Of a stretch of 64,000 bases of DNA, positions 20,198 through 31,258 are shown piece by piece. Under the pieces are notes generated by a model. The model did no database searches. It was not told the DNA's origin and saw only the letters and a program-made list of their open reading frames with translations. Source of the stretch: Zopfochytrium polystomum. Lineage: Eukaryota; Chytridiomycota; Chytridiomycetes; Chytridiales; Chytridiaceae. Where the stretch lies: assembly GCA_025765615.1 (NCBI GenBank), contig JAIVFJ010000003.1, positions 372,001-436,000 on the forward strand. The letters are read 5' to 3'. A program made the translations under genes and the position numbers. Every line of letters starts with the position of its first letter. Positions within the stretch are counted from its first letter, which is position 1.

Positions 20198-21906
20198 ATG
20201 GACTTCCTGCACTACGTGGACGCCGCGCGCTGGAGAAAGCGGTTCAAGGAAGACGACGGCTTTTGTCACGCTCTTGCCGGAGCCGGAAGCGGCCTTAGTT
20301 GAGTGTCAGTGATCGCGTTCGATGATCACCTTGATAAAGAGTTCGGTTTGGGTGACTGAACAAAGCGCCGACATCGGGCCGCGGGCGATCGAGACATCTC
20401 TCCTTACCTGCTTTCGACGTCGTGTGACACCTATGGTGGCCGCATTTTGGTACATTTGGTATCTGTCATGATCACCCTGGGCATGTTGCTGTTGAGGTGG
20501 TTGCTGTGATCTTCGTGACAAACCCGAACCCGCCTCTCACGGACTCCGCCTCTTCCCTCTGTTCCTTTCGCAACTTCGTTCCTTTTGCGACATTTCGCTG
20601 ATAGTCTTCTCTCTGGTAGTTGCCGCTGTGATCGTCACTCCGCTTGATGTGACGAAGGTCCGCTTGCAGAACCAAGTCATTCTCACCAGTCCCACATTGT
20701 CCGGCGGTGCACCACGAAATTACACACCCTCTTCGCCACCCCCACCCCCGAAATACCGAGGGACGCTACCAACTCTAAAGCTGATATGGAGGGAAGAAGG
20801 GCTTCGAGGCTTATTCAGCGGCTTAACACCAAGTGTACTGGCCTACCTCCCGGATCGTGCAATCTGGTTTTCGATGTACCATGAGTGCAAGGTTGCCTTT
20901 GGCGCCGCTGTTGGTTGGTTCACGCTCAGCGGAAAAGTGTTGCTTTGCTTAGTTTACTTCCAAGGACCCGCCTATCAGGGAACACCAGTTCATCTTGCGG
21001 CTTCCTTGGTGGCCTCTGTGATGTGCACAATAGTGGTCACGCCACTTTGGTTTCTTAGGACGAGGATGATGGTGCGCCTTATTTCCCTCAGCTGAACATA
21101 TGAGCCAACCTTCCGTTGCTATGGCAGACGCAAGTTCCAGACGGATCTCATGCATTCCAATATCGATCAACTGCGGAAACCTTTGCCACTATTTTACGAA
21201 AGGAAGGAGTTTTGGCTTTTTACAAAGGTTTAACTTGTTGAACTGGAGTTAGTCCTAATTTGTAATCCAGGTTTGGGTCCAAGCCTCTTGGGTGTGAGCC
21301 ATTCACTGGTCATGTTTCCACTGTACGAAAGACTCAAGTTAATTTTATACGGTAAGTGGGAGTCCTCAAGCAATACTGGAAATCCTATCGTTTCCTGCAA
21401 CTGTGTGTGTGAACTCTCTTGTCTAGAGTATGAATCCCAGCACGGGCACCTCAAACCGGACGGAGGGATCAGCAATTTAGCTATCTTGACCGCTAGTTCC
21501 CTTTCAAAGTGCGTGGCAGGCCTCGTAACGTATCCGCACGAAGTCCTTCGAACACGTATGCAGACTCAGACAACTCTCACCCATTTGCCATCTGAAGAGG
21601 CTTTTGGCGGTCATGTTAAGGTTGTAATTCGCCCGAAGTACGATGGAATCGTCAATACGGCACGAATTATTATAGCAGAGGAGGGAATGAAGTCAATGTA
21701 CAGGGGCTTACCAACAAGGTGCGTAAATGATGAGAAAGCAGACGTGATTTCTAATACTTGGCTTTAGTTTAATTCGGCAAGTTCCTTCTGGTGCAATAAG
21801 GTAATCCTTCTCGTGCAAGCGCTTTCGGCCCCAAATCTCAAGATATTCTCTTTTGGGCAGTCTCTGGATTTACGAAGTCCTTTACAAAACTATGCGCCAC
21901 AGTTAG
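20198..21906 (+). CDS. Mitochondrial carrier (SLC25), NAD/pyrimidine-nucleotide group
   Basis: Mitochondrial inner-membrane transporter with three ~100-residue repeats, each carrying the Px[DE]xx[KR]x[RQ]-type signature: PLDVTKVRLQ, PLWFLRTRMM and PHEVLRTRMQ. Exon 1 (20198-20297) encodes MDFLHYVDAARWRKRF... HALAGAGSGL and is joined across an unusually long 322-nt intron to IAAVIVTPLDVTKVRLQNQ. Matrix-side motifs EGLRGLFSGL, EGVLAFYKGL and EGMKSMYRGL are present, and the C-terminus reads LIRQVPSGAISLWIYEVLYK. The YPHEVLRTRMQ third motif is typical of the NAD+ (YIA6/NDT) and pyrimidine nucleotide (RIM2/SLC25A33/36) carriers. Which substrate it takes cannot be decided here. It follows SCAI by 97 bp in the same direction. 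Confidence 0.88.
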
Positions 21907-22107
21907 AAGTGTTTCGATGATCGAACTTGCATCACAAATGTCAACCCCAACTACTTTATCCTCCAGCAGCGTGCGGCCTTATTGTTAGCTGTACTCCCCT
22001 CGCCGGCTCCACCTCTTTCCTTCCGCCACCACGATTCAGCTATCCCAAAAACCTTCTGGGGTGTCCGACCCCCATTTTCAAAAGTACATGTATAAATAAA
22101 TGTTGAC

Positions 22108-24778
22108 ATGATCGCTCCGTTGTCTCCGCCAAGAGGTCGTCACGGCCGTGGCTCCTTCCAACTACCGCAGCATGGAGCAACAGCCGCCATTATTGTGGCC
22201 ACGGCCTACTTAATCTACGTCGTCACTCCATCGGTTGCTGCTGCTGGTGCGACTTCAGCAAAAGTCTTGGCCTCGCCTATTCTGATCGCAGTGCCACAAA
22301 GACAAGATCTGGACTTCGTTGAAGGCAGCGAGGAGGCTGAGCCTCAGACGGAGCGTTTCCAGCAAAACGTAAGCCCTTTTCGTGCAACATATTCTGTGAG
22401 CTTTCTGTCGTTTCCTCGATCATTTAACTTTGGCAACAGGTCACCTGTGCGACTGTCTGGGAATTCGAGGGAGACAAATGCGACTTCGTCCGAGAACATT
22501 GCCCAAGGGCTGAGGGGTTCCTGGATTATACGAAGTTTCACTTCTGCACGATGAAAAGCGCCCCTTACCTGTCATTTCCGATGTTGGTAAGTTGGCCTTA
22601 AAAAAGTCTTGGCTGTAACCCATGTCTATCGCCACAGGCCACCATTCTCGCCTATCTCTTCCTATTTTTGAGCATAACCGCGGGCGACTACTTCTGCGCG
22701 AACCTCTCCAGCATTAGCTTTCTTTTGGGGCTCTCCGAAACCGTGGCAGGCGTGACGCTAGCTGCTTTAGGAAACGGCTCGCCTGACATTTTTGGTACGT
22801 TCACAGCGATTCGGGCCGGCTCGGGGGCGCTTGCTCTGGGCGAGTTGATGGGGGCTTGTCTATTTGTGACTCTGGTCGTCGTTGGAGTCATATGCCTGCC
22901 CGGTCCGGTTAGATTGCCGCGGTAAGTCATGGAAATGGCCGACAGGAAAGGTGATTGATTGGCCCAGGCGTCCCTTCCTACGAGATACTGCTTTCCTTTT
23001 TGGATGTGTTGGCATGTAAGCAGGATGAGCATTGCACATGCTGGCTGAACGTTTCAAACGCAGCCTTTTCATTTTTCTAATGGACGGGCGCATAACTGTG
23101 ATCGAGTCCCTGCTGCTGGTCGTTTATTACCTCATTTATGTGTCCGTCGTCGTTATTGGCCACTTTATAAACAAACGGTATAAAGAGGACACCGCTCTGC
23201 AGGCCGACCGTGAAAGCACAATCGAGATTGAAGATAGCCGTAAGTTAATCTCTGTGCTTCGAAATTCACAATGATTAACACAATATTGCAAGCGAGTGAA
23301 GAAGCACTTCTTTGGGACGCAACTTTCTTGACTGACGTTCCACGCGACGGAATGTATCGTTCCCGTGATTACCGTGCCGGTTACGTTTCAAGACTAAATC
23401 GGGATTTGTATCCCTTCCTCGCCAGCCTTAATGCTCGACCCGTTTCCCTCTCCCCCTCAAATGAATCCTCACTGTTTGAGCTTCCTCCAACGGTTGCAAC
23501 CAACGACACCAGTGCGCCAGTCTTGAATCAAAGAGAGGAGAGCGAGGAATCTGAAGAACGGCATAATTCGCGGGACGAATTAGTCTCGAGACTGTTCCCC
23601 TTACTCACAAGCTTGGACTCCAGTGGGACCGGGATTTACGACCGGATATGGGCTTGGGTTGCTTCGCCGATTGTTTTCATGCTGCGGTCGACTATACCAG
23701 TGCTGCACCGCCGTGAAGTTGAGACGGTCCACTCCTCTGTCCAGTCGATGGAAGACTTAAGTCCGTTACTGACAACATCGGGCCGTCCGGCGGTTCGGCG
23801 TTATGGGTCAAATGGAACGAGTTCCTCATCACCAGAGATGAGTCCTGAGTCAAATGAAGACGAAGCCGACGAAGAGGATGATCTGCCGGAAATATTTCGA
23901 CCGAGAAGGTTGACGGCAGAAGAGAATTTCTGGGATGCTTCATCTCTCCTGCTCGTTGCGCAGCTTGCGTTGATTCCAATATTGCTCGCTGTTGATGTGT
24001 CAGGTTAAGTGAATGTCGTAACGAGGATCCGCACTGATCAGGTGGCATTCATAGATTTCGAGACTCTTGGACTGACGACAGCGATTCTGGCAATAGGAGT
24101 TGTCTGTAGCGTCATTATTGGTGTTTTGGCTTACCGAATTCTGCCGACGGCATCGGCCAGATTGAAGCATTGGATAATGGCGTCGACAGGATTCACAGCC
24201 TCTATTATATGGATTCACAGTAAGTGTGCTGCTTGCACCTCTGGGTCCACGATTTACAGTCTCTTAAGTTGTTGTGACGGAAATTGTCGGACTATTGAAG
24301 ACCTTTGGCCTGCTGCTTGGAATCAGTGATGCTGTGTTGGGAATGACTGTATTCGCAATTGGCAATAGCCTGGGAGGTACGTCACACCCACAACGCCACC
24401 TTCTCTCACAATCCATCGGCTACAGATCTCACAACGAACTACTCTATGGCACAAATGGGCTTGCCGATGATGGCAATGGGTGCATGTTTCGGAACTCCCT
24501 TGATGAGTAGGATCATCGGTTTTGCAACTACTTCTAACCGTTCGTCAGACATGCTTATTGGGGTTGGAGGCACAGTATTGGTTAATTCCATTGGAGGAAG
24601 CCAATTCGTCCTGGAACTGGATCCTCGGTTGACTGCAACACTGTGCGCAACATTGGTGTCCCTACTTGTCACAGTGGCTGCAGCCTTTTTCAACGACTTC
24701 CAGCTGACACCCTTTCTGGGAAAAATTATGATTGCGGAATACGCCCTCATTTCGATTGTAATCCTACACTTTTTGTAA
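22108..24778 (+). CDS. Na+(Li+)/Ca2+ exchanger, NCLX/CCX type
   Basis: Cation/Ca2+ exchanger of the NCLX (SLC8B1)/CCX branch. After a hydrophobic N-terminus comes a Cys-containing extramembrane segment (KCDFVREHCPRAEGFLDY), then the alpha-1 repeat (ETVAGVTLAALGNGSPDIFG). A long acidic cytosolic loop (about 23250-23930, Glu/Asp/Ser-rich) is followed by the alpha-2 repeat, formed across an intron at 24376-24425: GMTVFAIGNSLG joined to DLTTNYSMAQMGLPMMAMGA. Both alpha repeats keep the GN(G/S)xxD core that binds Ca2+ and Na+. In animals NCLX exports Ca2+ from mitochondria; fungal members may be vacuolar or ER. An AT-rich TATAAATAAATG lies just upstream of the ATG. It converges with ATG4 with 73 bp between stops. 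Confidence 0.9.
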
Positions 24779-24851
24779 AGTCACTTGGTTTTCTTTGAAT
24801 AAGATAGGAGAATACTCCCAGCCAATTCTTGTTCGTAGACGGCAGGACCAT

Positions 24852-26387
24852 TTAGAATTCCTCACTGTCGGACAATACTTCCGCCTCTGTGTAATTTGGA
24901 GCCGATCCCTGGAGAGAGAAAAGTGGCGTTTTCCCAATGCACAACTATGGATGCAATGGCAAGTAAGGATCTAAAGTAGAATCGAGGAGTTGGGAAACGA
25001 ACCTTCGAGAGGTTGCTATTGAGGTCGTGGAAATCCTTCTCATCTTTGCAATAAAAGCCAAAAACCATTGATGGGTCTATTGTCTCGACAGGAACCAGTC
25101 GAACAGATTGGCAATGGTATGTCGCAAGATCGTCAAGCGAGTATGATGCCGTATCTTTCATGCTGACCGTTTCACGCATGTAGTGTGGGTCGAGATACAC
25201 TAGGTTGTCGCCTGATCGTCATATTAACCGGACAAGCACTGGGCGAGTTCGGTGACAAACCTTCGTAACCGATGAAGTAAAGGGACGAATTCGGCCTGCC
25301 TCCTGCGACACCCACCGTATGAGGAATCGCAAAGGATCTCTGACGAAGGCAAATCGTTTAGTCAATAGTTTACCACGAGAATCAAACCTTGATAGCATCC
25401 ACATAGACGGAGTTTAATGACTCCAAGCCCAGTCTGACCGGAACAAGGACAAGGAGCGACCTCCAGGACTTTTTCCCGTTATGGTCCATGTGCACGCACG
25501 CCTGCTGCATCTCGTCCAAAATAACGCAACCGTCCGTCGCGACATACACAGCGATGCTCGATTCCACGTTGGTGTCGTTAAGGATCCTGCAGCGGCCTCA
25601 ATTTGGGCGAAAGAAAGAACAACGGAGATTCTAACTCACTTCAAAACCTGAGATATTGTAGTTGGCCCAAACCACTGACCAATGTCCTTATCGAACTGCT
25701 TTCCCAATAGCGCAATTCGGTGAATAGAATAGGGGCTTGAATTCGAGTCGAAGAACCAGGAAACTATCTGCAAGGAGTTAAAAAGGTCGAGATTCTGCCC
25801 GAGAAACAACCTTAACATAACTTTCCCAATCTTTCCGGTTTGCAGAGCTACTTTTTGGGAGGCGCCAATCTTAGATGTCATGAGTAAGAGAGCATGTAAC
25901 AAAAAGCAGATGGCTCTTCACCTCGCCCCAAATAGTGCATCACCAATGCATTCGCCATCATCATTTGACCCGATCTGAGCATACAACCCCACCCGACATC
26001 CGAGGTAAAATGGCTTGGCTGAATGGGCGGATACAGGTTCCTGTAAGTCATCCAAAGCCGCGATCGAAAGTCCTCAATAAATAACGGATCTGCTGCGGAA
26101 GGGTACGCGCGTCCCATGAGCATGCAGGACCCGCTTGAATCCGAGCCTGGTGCCCTTGCTCCCAGCTGATAACTTCGGAAAGGTGTTGTGGCGGCGTTTA
26201 TCAGTTCCTTCACCCCTGTTTGGATGTGACGCCACAGCGTTGGACCGTTGTCGGAGGTGTCGTCTTCGTCGTCGTCCACGTCGCCGTCGTTGCTCTGGGA
26301 GCGAGGCGGAGCGTTGCCGGAGTCTGAGCTGCTGTCATCACGAGTGGACGGCGTAGGATGAGGCGTTGCGTTGCTGGAGTCGCTCAT
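24852..26387 (-). CDS. ATG4: Cysteine protease ATG4
   Basis: Autophagy protease (peptidase C54) that trims Atg8 and later delipidates it. The catalytic Cys lies in SDVGWGCMLRSGQMM, preceded by the usual FIEDFRSRLWMTYRNLYPP. The middle has PYSIHRIALLGKQFDKDIGQ and WFGPTTISQVLK. The GGRPNSSLYFIGYEG motif lies near 25300, and DNLVYLDPHYMRE supplies the catalytic Asp and His. The N-terminus is an acidic Ser/Asp-rich tail (DDDEDDTSDNG). The C-terminus ends in an acidic SDSEEF tail, after TEAEVLSD, reminiscent of an Atg8-interacting motif but lacking its aromatic residue. I chose the ATG at 26387 (GAACATGAG); the frame stays open upstream to an ATG near 26645. At least five introns. Confidence 0.92.
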
Positions 26388-27071
26388 GTTCACTTCGCCT
26401 CGATCGTTTTGAGCCTTGAACAGGCGGAACCCGCGTGATGAGTTATGCAAGGTGGCTGCAAAGGGCCGATTGCGGCGTGGTGCTGGGGGCGAGCAACTTC
26501 CTGAGAGGCACGGCACAGTCAGTGGCTTTGTGTTGCTGCCAGGGCTTTGAAATTTCAACTCAGCAGGGACAGCACACGGCCGGCAGAAAACGGGCCCTTC
26601 CCTCCTACCGCTGTCGAATTCAGCCAAGGCTTTCAACTTCATCAAGTCATGCGCAAAGCTTTATATCTTCTTGTAGTTTAATCATTCATCAAAGCCCTCC
26701 TTCCACCGCTACTGCCCAACGGTAGCAGCAAACGCCTGCAGCTTCTGCAGCGGGGCTTTGCATCTTTTTGGATGTCATGTAAGGATGTGATCTTGCTTTT
26801 TTTGAAACGACAGTTCCAGCTGTTTTTCTTTTCGTGTGGCCGTATGATCCCTCTTTGCTTTCGGGGTCTATCTGAACTGACGACAATTGGGCGTTCCGAG
26901 ACTCGAGCGTTTTGGCGCTCACGGGCGACGGCATCGCGGCTGAGTGACTCCACCAAGCCTCGCCTTCCTTCAGGGCGAGCGTCGCTGATTCACCAACCGA
27001 TCAGTGGGAAACTGCGCCAGCAGGATTTAAATACTGTTCGCTTTAGGAGGCGTGAAAATCCCTCTTCAGCA
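26388..27071. promoter_or_regulatory. Divergent promoter region, ATG4 and Thg1-like gene
   Basis: 684 bp between two divergently oriented starts. The plus strand remains open in frame with the Thg1-like protein from ATGs at 26772 and 26844, so part of this may be coding (a basic, Arg/Ser-rich N-terminal extension). On the minus strand the ATG4 frame is likewise open to 26645. No TATA box stands out. Confidence 0.5.
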
Positions 27072-28181
27072 ATGAGCGCCAACGACGTCGATTCCATGAG
27101 CCCAGTACCAATCAAATACCGAGCCGCTTTTGCCATTTTGAAATCGATGTATAATGAGGATGTGGGTGCCAGGTACGGAGCTTTCACCTCAGCAAGTGAT
27201 TTGAGAGAAAAATGCTTACCGCTCTGACTTGCCGTTAGACTCAAGTCCTTCGAGAGTACGATCGAGACGTCGATTCCGCCAGAGAAGCCATTCGTTATTC
27301 GGCTAGATGGAGTGGCTTTCTCTACATTTACAGAGGGACTGAGGAAACCTTTCGACGATCGCCTCAAGACGGCAATGGTGAACGTAACTGTAGATCTCCT
27401 CAACAAGTTTGTGCCATCGATGGCTTACCACCACTCCGATGAGATATCGCTTGTGTTTCTTGCTGCCGATCCGCCACTTAAAGGAGCTCGCGACGACTCT
27501 GGGAAGCTCCTGGGAGAAGACCCATCCGCTCAATCAAATGCGGTGGCATCGGACGAACTGGGGCTCAAACGGCAGAAAAAGTTGGAGTCAAAAGCCAAGA
27601 CCCATCCCTACAGCGGACGCGTCCAAAAGCTGTCCTCAGTTACCGCAGCTTATGCAACTGCTCGCCTCAACCACCACCTCCGTTCATTTGATTGGGCCGA
27701 CCTTTCTAGTCGCACCCAAGAGAGGATGACGGCCGGCGAAGCCTACTTCGACGGTCGCGTCGTGGCCGTCCCAGACCTTGCCGCAGCGGCTGAGTGCGTG
27801 TTGTGGCGATCAAGCTTCGACGGGTTCAGGAATGCAATCTCGTCGATCGCGCAGGCGCGTTTCTCGTCCAAACAGCTGCACGGCAAGAATGTCCCCCGGA
27901 TGATCGAAATGCTTGCTACGGAAGGTCTTAATATCTGGGATTTGTATACTGAGAAGTATCTATTTGGGACATGGGTCAAGAAAGAGGTGTATGAAGTTCA
28001 CGGATACGTCGTACCCAAGCTCGGAAAGGTGCTGGATCAGCCGATAACGCGACGGAGGGTTCGGACTGGCTCTTTTAATTGGGCAAACTACTCGGAGGAG
28101 GATCGCATTCGCTTTATGGCCTCTAAATACTGGCCCAGCGACGAAAACTCTCCACCGAAAGATGCACTCATGGACGAGTAA
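27072..28181 (+). CDS. Thg1-like protein (TLP), 3'-5' RNA polymerase
   Basis: 347 residues in two exons (27072-27172, 27239-28181). The Thg1 superfamily adds nucleotides to RNA 5' ends in the 3'-5' direction. The metal-binding residues are visible in VIRLDGVAFSTFT and YHHSDEISLVF. Several features place it with bacterial-type TLPs rather than eukaryotic tRNA-His guanylyltransferase: HSDEISLVF instead of QSDEYSFVF, the block AQARFSSKQLHGK followed by MIEML, and absence of the HINNLYN motif of true Thg1. TLPs repair or edit truncated tRNA 5' ends; in chytrids and Dictyostelium such activity repairs mitochondrial tRNAs. An upstream in-frame ATG (26844) would add a 76-residue Arg/Ser-rich, presequence-like extension. 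A lysine-rich insertion sits after HSDEISLVF. Confidence 0.88.
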
Positions 28182-28210
28182 CGTCGATAAATATACAGTT
28201 GTATTTCCAC

Positions 28211-28761
28211 TTACGAAGCAATGCAAAGAACCTCCCCCCCAACGTTTTTCCGCAAAGCGTCCTTCATTTCAACGATTCCGTAGGGCGTCCTGAGTATTGT
28301 TACCTGGCCGACAACGTTTGCCTTGAGAAGAGGATTCGTTAGTGCTCTTCGAGCACTTGCAACAGCCGCGAGCTCCGCATTGGTGGCAAAAACTTTGCGG
28401 CTCGGTTTCGAAACAACCTTAAGGGGGTACGGTTAGTTTTAATCGTCTAAACAACATCATCAAGCGAAGAGCGGATACCACTGACGTTACCTTCAAGTTC
28501 CTCAACACTGGCTCTCCGTTTGTGTACTTTAGATCGACCCAGATTCGTCTTGTTGCCACATTGTCGGGAGTGATCGAGACTGGATGCCCACGAAGATACG
28601 GGCCACGGCGATCACCAGACTGCGATCGAAGCGAGAAAGCCCTCTTCGTAAAGGATCTTGCAAACGGCCCTGTTCGCATTCGTTTCGGGAACCGATATTC
28701 GTCGCAGCTTCGCCCGAAAACAGTTTTGAATGTGGGAGCAAAGGTGGGAGAGGGTATGCAT
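28211..28761 (-). CDS. MRPS8: Mitochondrial ribosomal protein uS8m
   Basis: Small-subunit mitoribosome protein. The start MHTLSHLCSHIQNCFRAKLR matches the S8 N-terminal helix, followed by VCKILYEEGFLASIA, ITPDNVATRRIWVDLKY, VVSKPSRKVF, and the C-terminal TPYGIVEMKDALRKNVGGEV. One intron of ~75 nt (about 28417-28491) separates LRNLK from VVSKPS. There is a one-base frame change near 28627: LASIAV and GDRRGPYLRG are in different frames and no GT-AG intron bridges them. It is either a sequencing/assembly insertion or a genuine lesion. Only 66 bp separate its ATG from the SNRPB start, so the two probably share a promoter. It converges with the Thg1-like gene, 29 bp apart. Confidence 0.85.
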
Positions 28762-28827
28762 TGGGAGACGACGGTGGTGAAGAATGTGAGGACTTGTCAC
28801 AGTACACTGTCAGAAAAAGAAAAAACG

Positions 28828-29820
28828 ATGGTGAGAGGGGAAGTCAGCGACATGGTCCAGCCGTCCTGACATTGGCGTGGGCACGAAGGGGTGGACGCGT
28901 TGAGTGGCGTTTTGGCCTAAGACGCTGAAGTGTTGTCAGCCCTTAGAATCTGTCGGCGATAGGAACGTGCGAATTCCTTGCGAGTTGTTTACCTTTTCTT
29001 CTTGTTGTTCCATAGTCAAAAACGTCAAAGATCTTGCAGCTGCTGAACTACCGGCTGAGGATCACAATCCAAGATGGACGCGTGTTCGTTGGAAACATGC
29101 TCGCCTTCGACAAGCATATGAATCTAGTGTTATCAGAATGCGATGAGTACCGAAGGATCAAGCCCAAGGGATCGGCAGCCGGTGGGGCGAAGTCCGCAGT
29201 CGAACGCGAGGAGAAGCGGTCGCTAGGTCTCGTGATTCTTCGAGGAGAAACAATCGTCAGCATGAGTATCGAGGCTCCACCACCGCCTTCAGACGAAGCA
29301 AGAGCAAAAGCTGGCGCCCCGATGGGCGGATCTGGCGGTCCTGGGGTAGCTCGCCCTGCCGGACGAGGTCTTCCACTTGCACCAAATGCTGGAGTTCCAG
29401 CAGGTTCGGTTTGTTTCCTACTTGTTGCTGGCAACGTTTTTACTAACATTCGATGTTTGACCGATAGGCCTTTCTGGGCCTGTCCGTGGCGTGGGCGGCC
29501 CAGCAGCCGCTGCTATGATGCCGCAAATGGGGGCTCCAGTCGCGTACGGCCGTCCCCCCGTACCGCCTCCAGGAATGTTCCCGCCGCAGATGCCTCCGTT
29601 CCCAGGCGCAGGCCGCGGTTTTCCGCCAGGCGGAGTGCCTCCAGGCGGCCCTGGCGCCCCGCCCATGCCGTTCCCACCTATGCCTGGCGGTCGCGGCATG
29701 CCTCCAATGCCTCCAGGCTTTCGGCCGCCGGTTGGAATGCCGGCTCTCCCTCCAGGAATGCCACCCCCGCGTCCAGGCATGCCGTTTCCCCCTCCGCCGG
29801 GTTTCCGGCCGCCGCAGTAA
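28828..29820 (+). CDS. SNRPB: Small nuclear ribonucleoprotein SmB
   Basis: Core spliceosomal Sm protein B/B', part of the heptameric ring on U snRNAs. Sm1 motif: [20 protein letters not shown] with [19 protein letters not shown]; Sm2 motif: [18 protein letters not shown]. The C-terminal tail is Pro/Gly/Met-rich with repeated PPGM and PPG units, as in the family, and contains GPVRGVGGP. Exon 2 starts at 29016 with SKTSKILQ. The best first exon is a single ATG codon at 28828-28830 followed at once by GTGAGA, which would splice to give M-SKTSKILQ (247 residues). This is a prediction and the start is the weakest part. A second intron is at 29404-29467, with CTAAC before the acceptor. AATAAA at 29928. 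Confidence 0.87.
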
Positions 29821-29927
29821 CCACTTAAAGTTCGAAGTTCCAGTTGTCGGCGGGCTTCCAGTCTTCCACTCTCTTTCTTTGCTTCCGACTTGTGCAAGGA
29901 TGAAACTGGTTTTCTTTGTTGGAGTTT

Positions 29928-29933
29928 AATAAA
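29928..29933 (+). terminator. Polyadenylation signal of SNRPB
   Basis: AATAAA 108 nt after the SNRPB stop codon. Confidence 0.5.
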
Positions 29934-30069
29934 TCCTGTTGCTTGATTATATGATCAGCACAATATTTTATTGAAGTGCTTAGAGTCCACCATCGGCGCC
30001 GACTATCGCAGAACAAATTTAAACAGATGGACGAGAATATACCAATCCAAAAATTGACACCTAACGACT

Positions 30070-31087
30070 TCACTGACTGCTGGAGCCCTTGACCCAATCC
30101 CAAAGACCAGACGCAGCGTCTCGAGCACGGTCGAATATGGCGGACGGTGAGTCAAGTGCCGGTCGCACATCAGCGTGAAAAACAGGCATGTCCCCTTCAT
30201 CTGGGGCACCGTAATAGTCAATAACATAGCGAACAGGCTTTCCACACCGGTCGACCGTCCAGTCGTGTCGATCAAAGGGCTTCGGTGTTCTGAGGTTCGG
30301 GTTATCAAAGACACATCTCTGACATATAAAAACTTACCCATAGACCATCCCCACCAATCTTGCCTTTGGGCTCAGCTCATCAGGTCGCCCCCGAAACTTT
30401 ATCAAGCGGATATCTTTGCAATCGCTGAGACTACAGTGAGCCAAACTCGAGAGCCAAAATAATTTCGTAAACGTTACCAGTGATATTTTTCTTCCCACTT
30501 TTTAATTTCGTCCCAGCACGCCTCGTTCAAAAAGTTATGAATCGCTACCATCATTGGAATGTTCTCCTCCGGCGCCTCTTTTCCCTTGCGCTTTAGCGCG
30601 TTGTAGAATCCCTGGTAGATCGTCCGTGAAGAAACGCAAAACAGGTGAGGAGGACTACAAGGACACCACCACAACCGCAAAAGTTCGTGATCACATGGTG
30701 CACGACGAAAGCCACTCTTCATAAACGCACCTGCGGTGAGGGATACTCCCAGACTCCTTCCTCCCCCTTGCCCTTCGGAATGCTCGACAGCTCCCGACTC
30801 TGGTCGAGCGGCATCCGCTGGCCCTCCGCAACGACGTCCGAGTGTGCGGGCATCATGTTGGCAGGGTTTAGAATAGATGTGGTTGCATCGGAACCGTGCG
30901 GGTCTGTTGTGCGTGAGAGGGACTTGTGGTCGACTGGACAGCCGGGGTGATTGGGAGGCAGCTGCCGCTGAGATGCTGAAAGCGCGCTGTGATCAACTGG
31001 GCAGCCACTCCCGTTTGATGGTGGGTAGGGTGGCTGTTGTGTGCCGGTCTCGGCGCCTGTATTGTTGCTGCTGCTGAATGGCCACAT
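30070..31087 (-). CDS. HCCS: Holocytochrome c synthase (cytochrome heme lyase)
   Basis: Mitochondrial intermembrane-space enzyme that attaches heme to apocytochrome c. The N-terminus MWPFSSSNN is followed by two heme-regulatory CP motifs (GCPVDHSAL and GCPVDHKSL). It then has [12 protein letters not shown], the block [20 protein letters not shown], the segment around [12 protein letters not shown], and the C-terminal hallmark [20 protein letters not shown] with [12 protein letters not shown]. The stop follows WVKGSSSQ. Several short introns interrupt it (near 30640-30740, 30480-30500 and 30305-30340). All family blocks are present, so a functional gene is likely. Cytochrome c versus c1 specificity cannot be read. 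Confidence 0.92.
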
Positions 31088-31258
31088 CCGAAAAGTTGTC
31101 GCACAAGAACAACCGTGATTGGAGAAGGAAAAGTGCCAGAAAGCCAGGCCAAGAAACGATCGGATTTTAAAAATGGATCGATCAAAGCTTTGTACTTGAC
31201 AAGTCGCGCGGCACAGTGACAGACACCAAACCAACTCTCCTCCCCAACCCGAACCCGT

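Noticed and set aside
27072..28181. Canonical tRNA-His guanylyltransferase THG1
   Set aside because: HINNLYN and QSDEYSF motifs are absent, and TLP-type motifs are present instead.
28420..28930. Long plus-strand open frames over uS8m
   Set aside because: They are antisense to a conserved mitochondrial ribosomal protein and have no recognisable domain.
29418..29897. Gly-rich 159-codon minus-strand frame
   Set aside because: It is the complement of the Pro-rich SmB tail.
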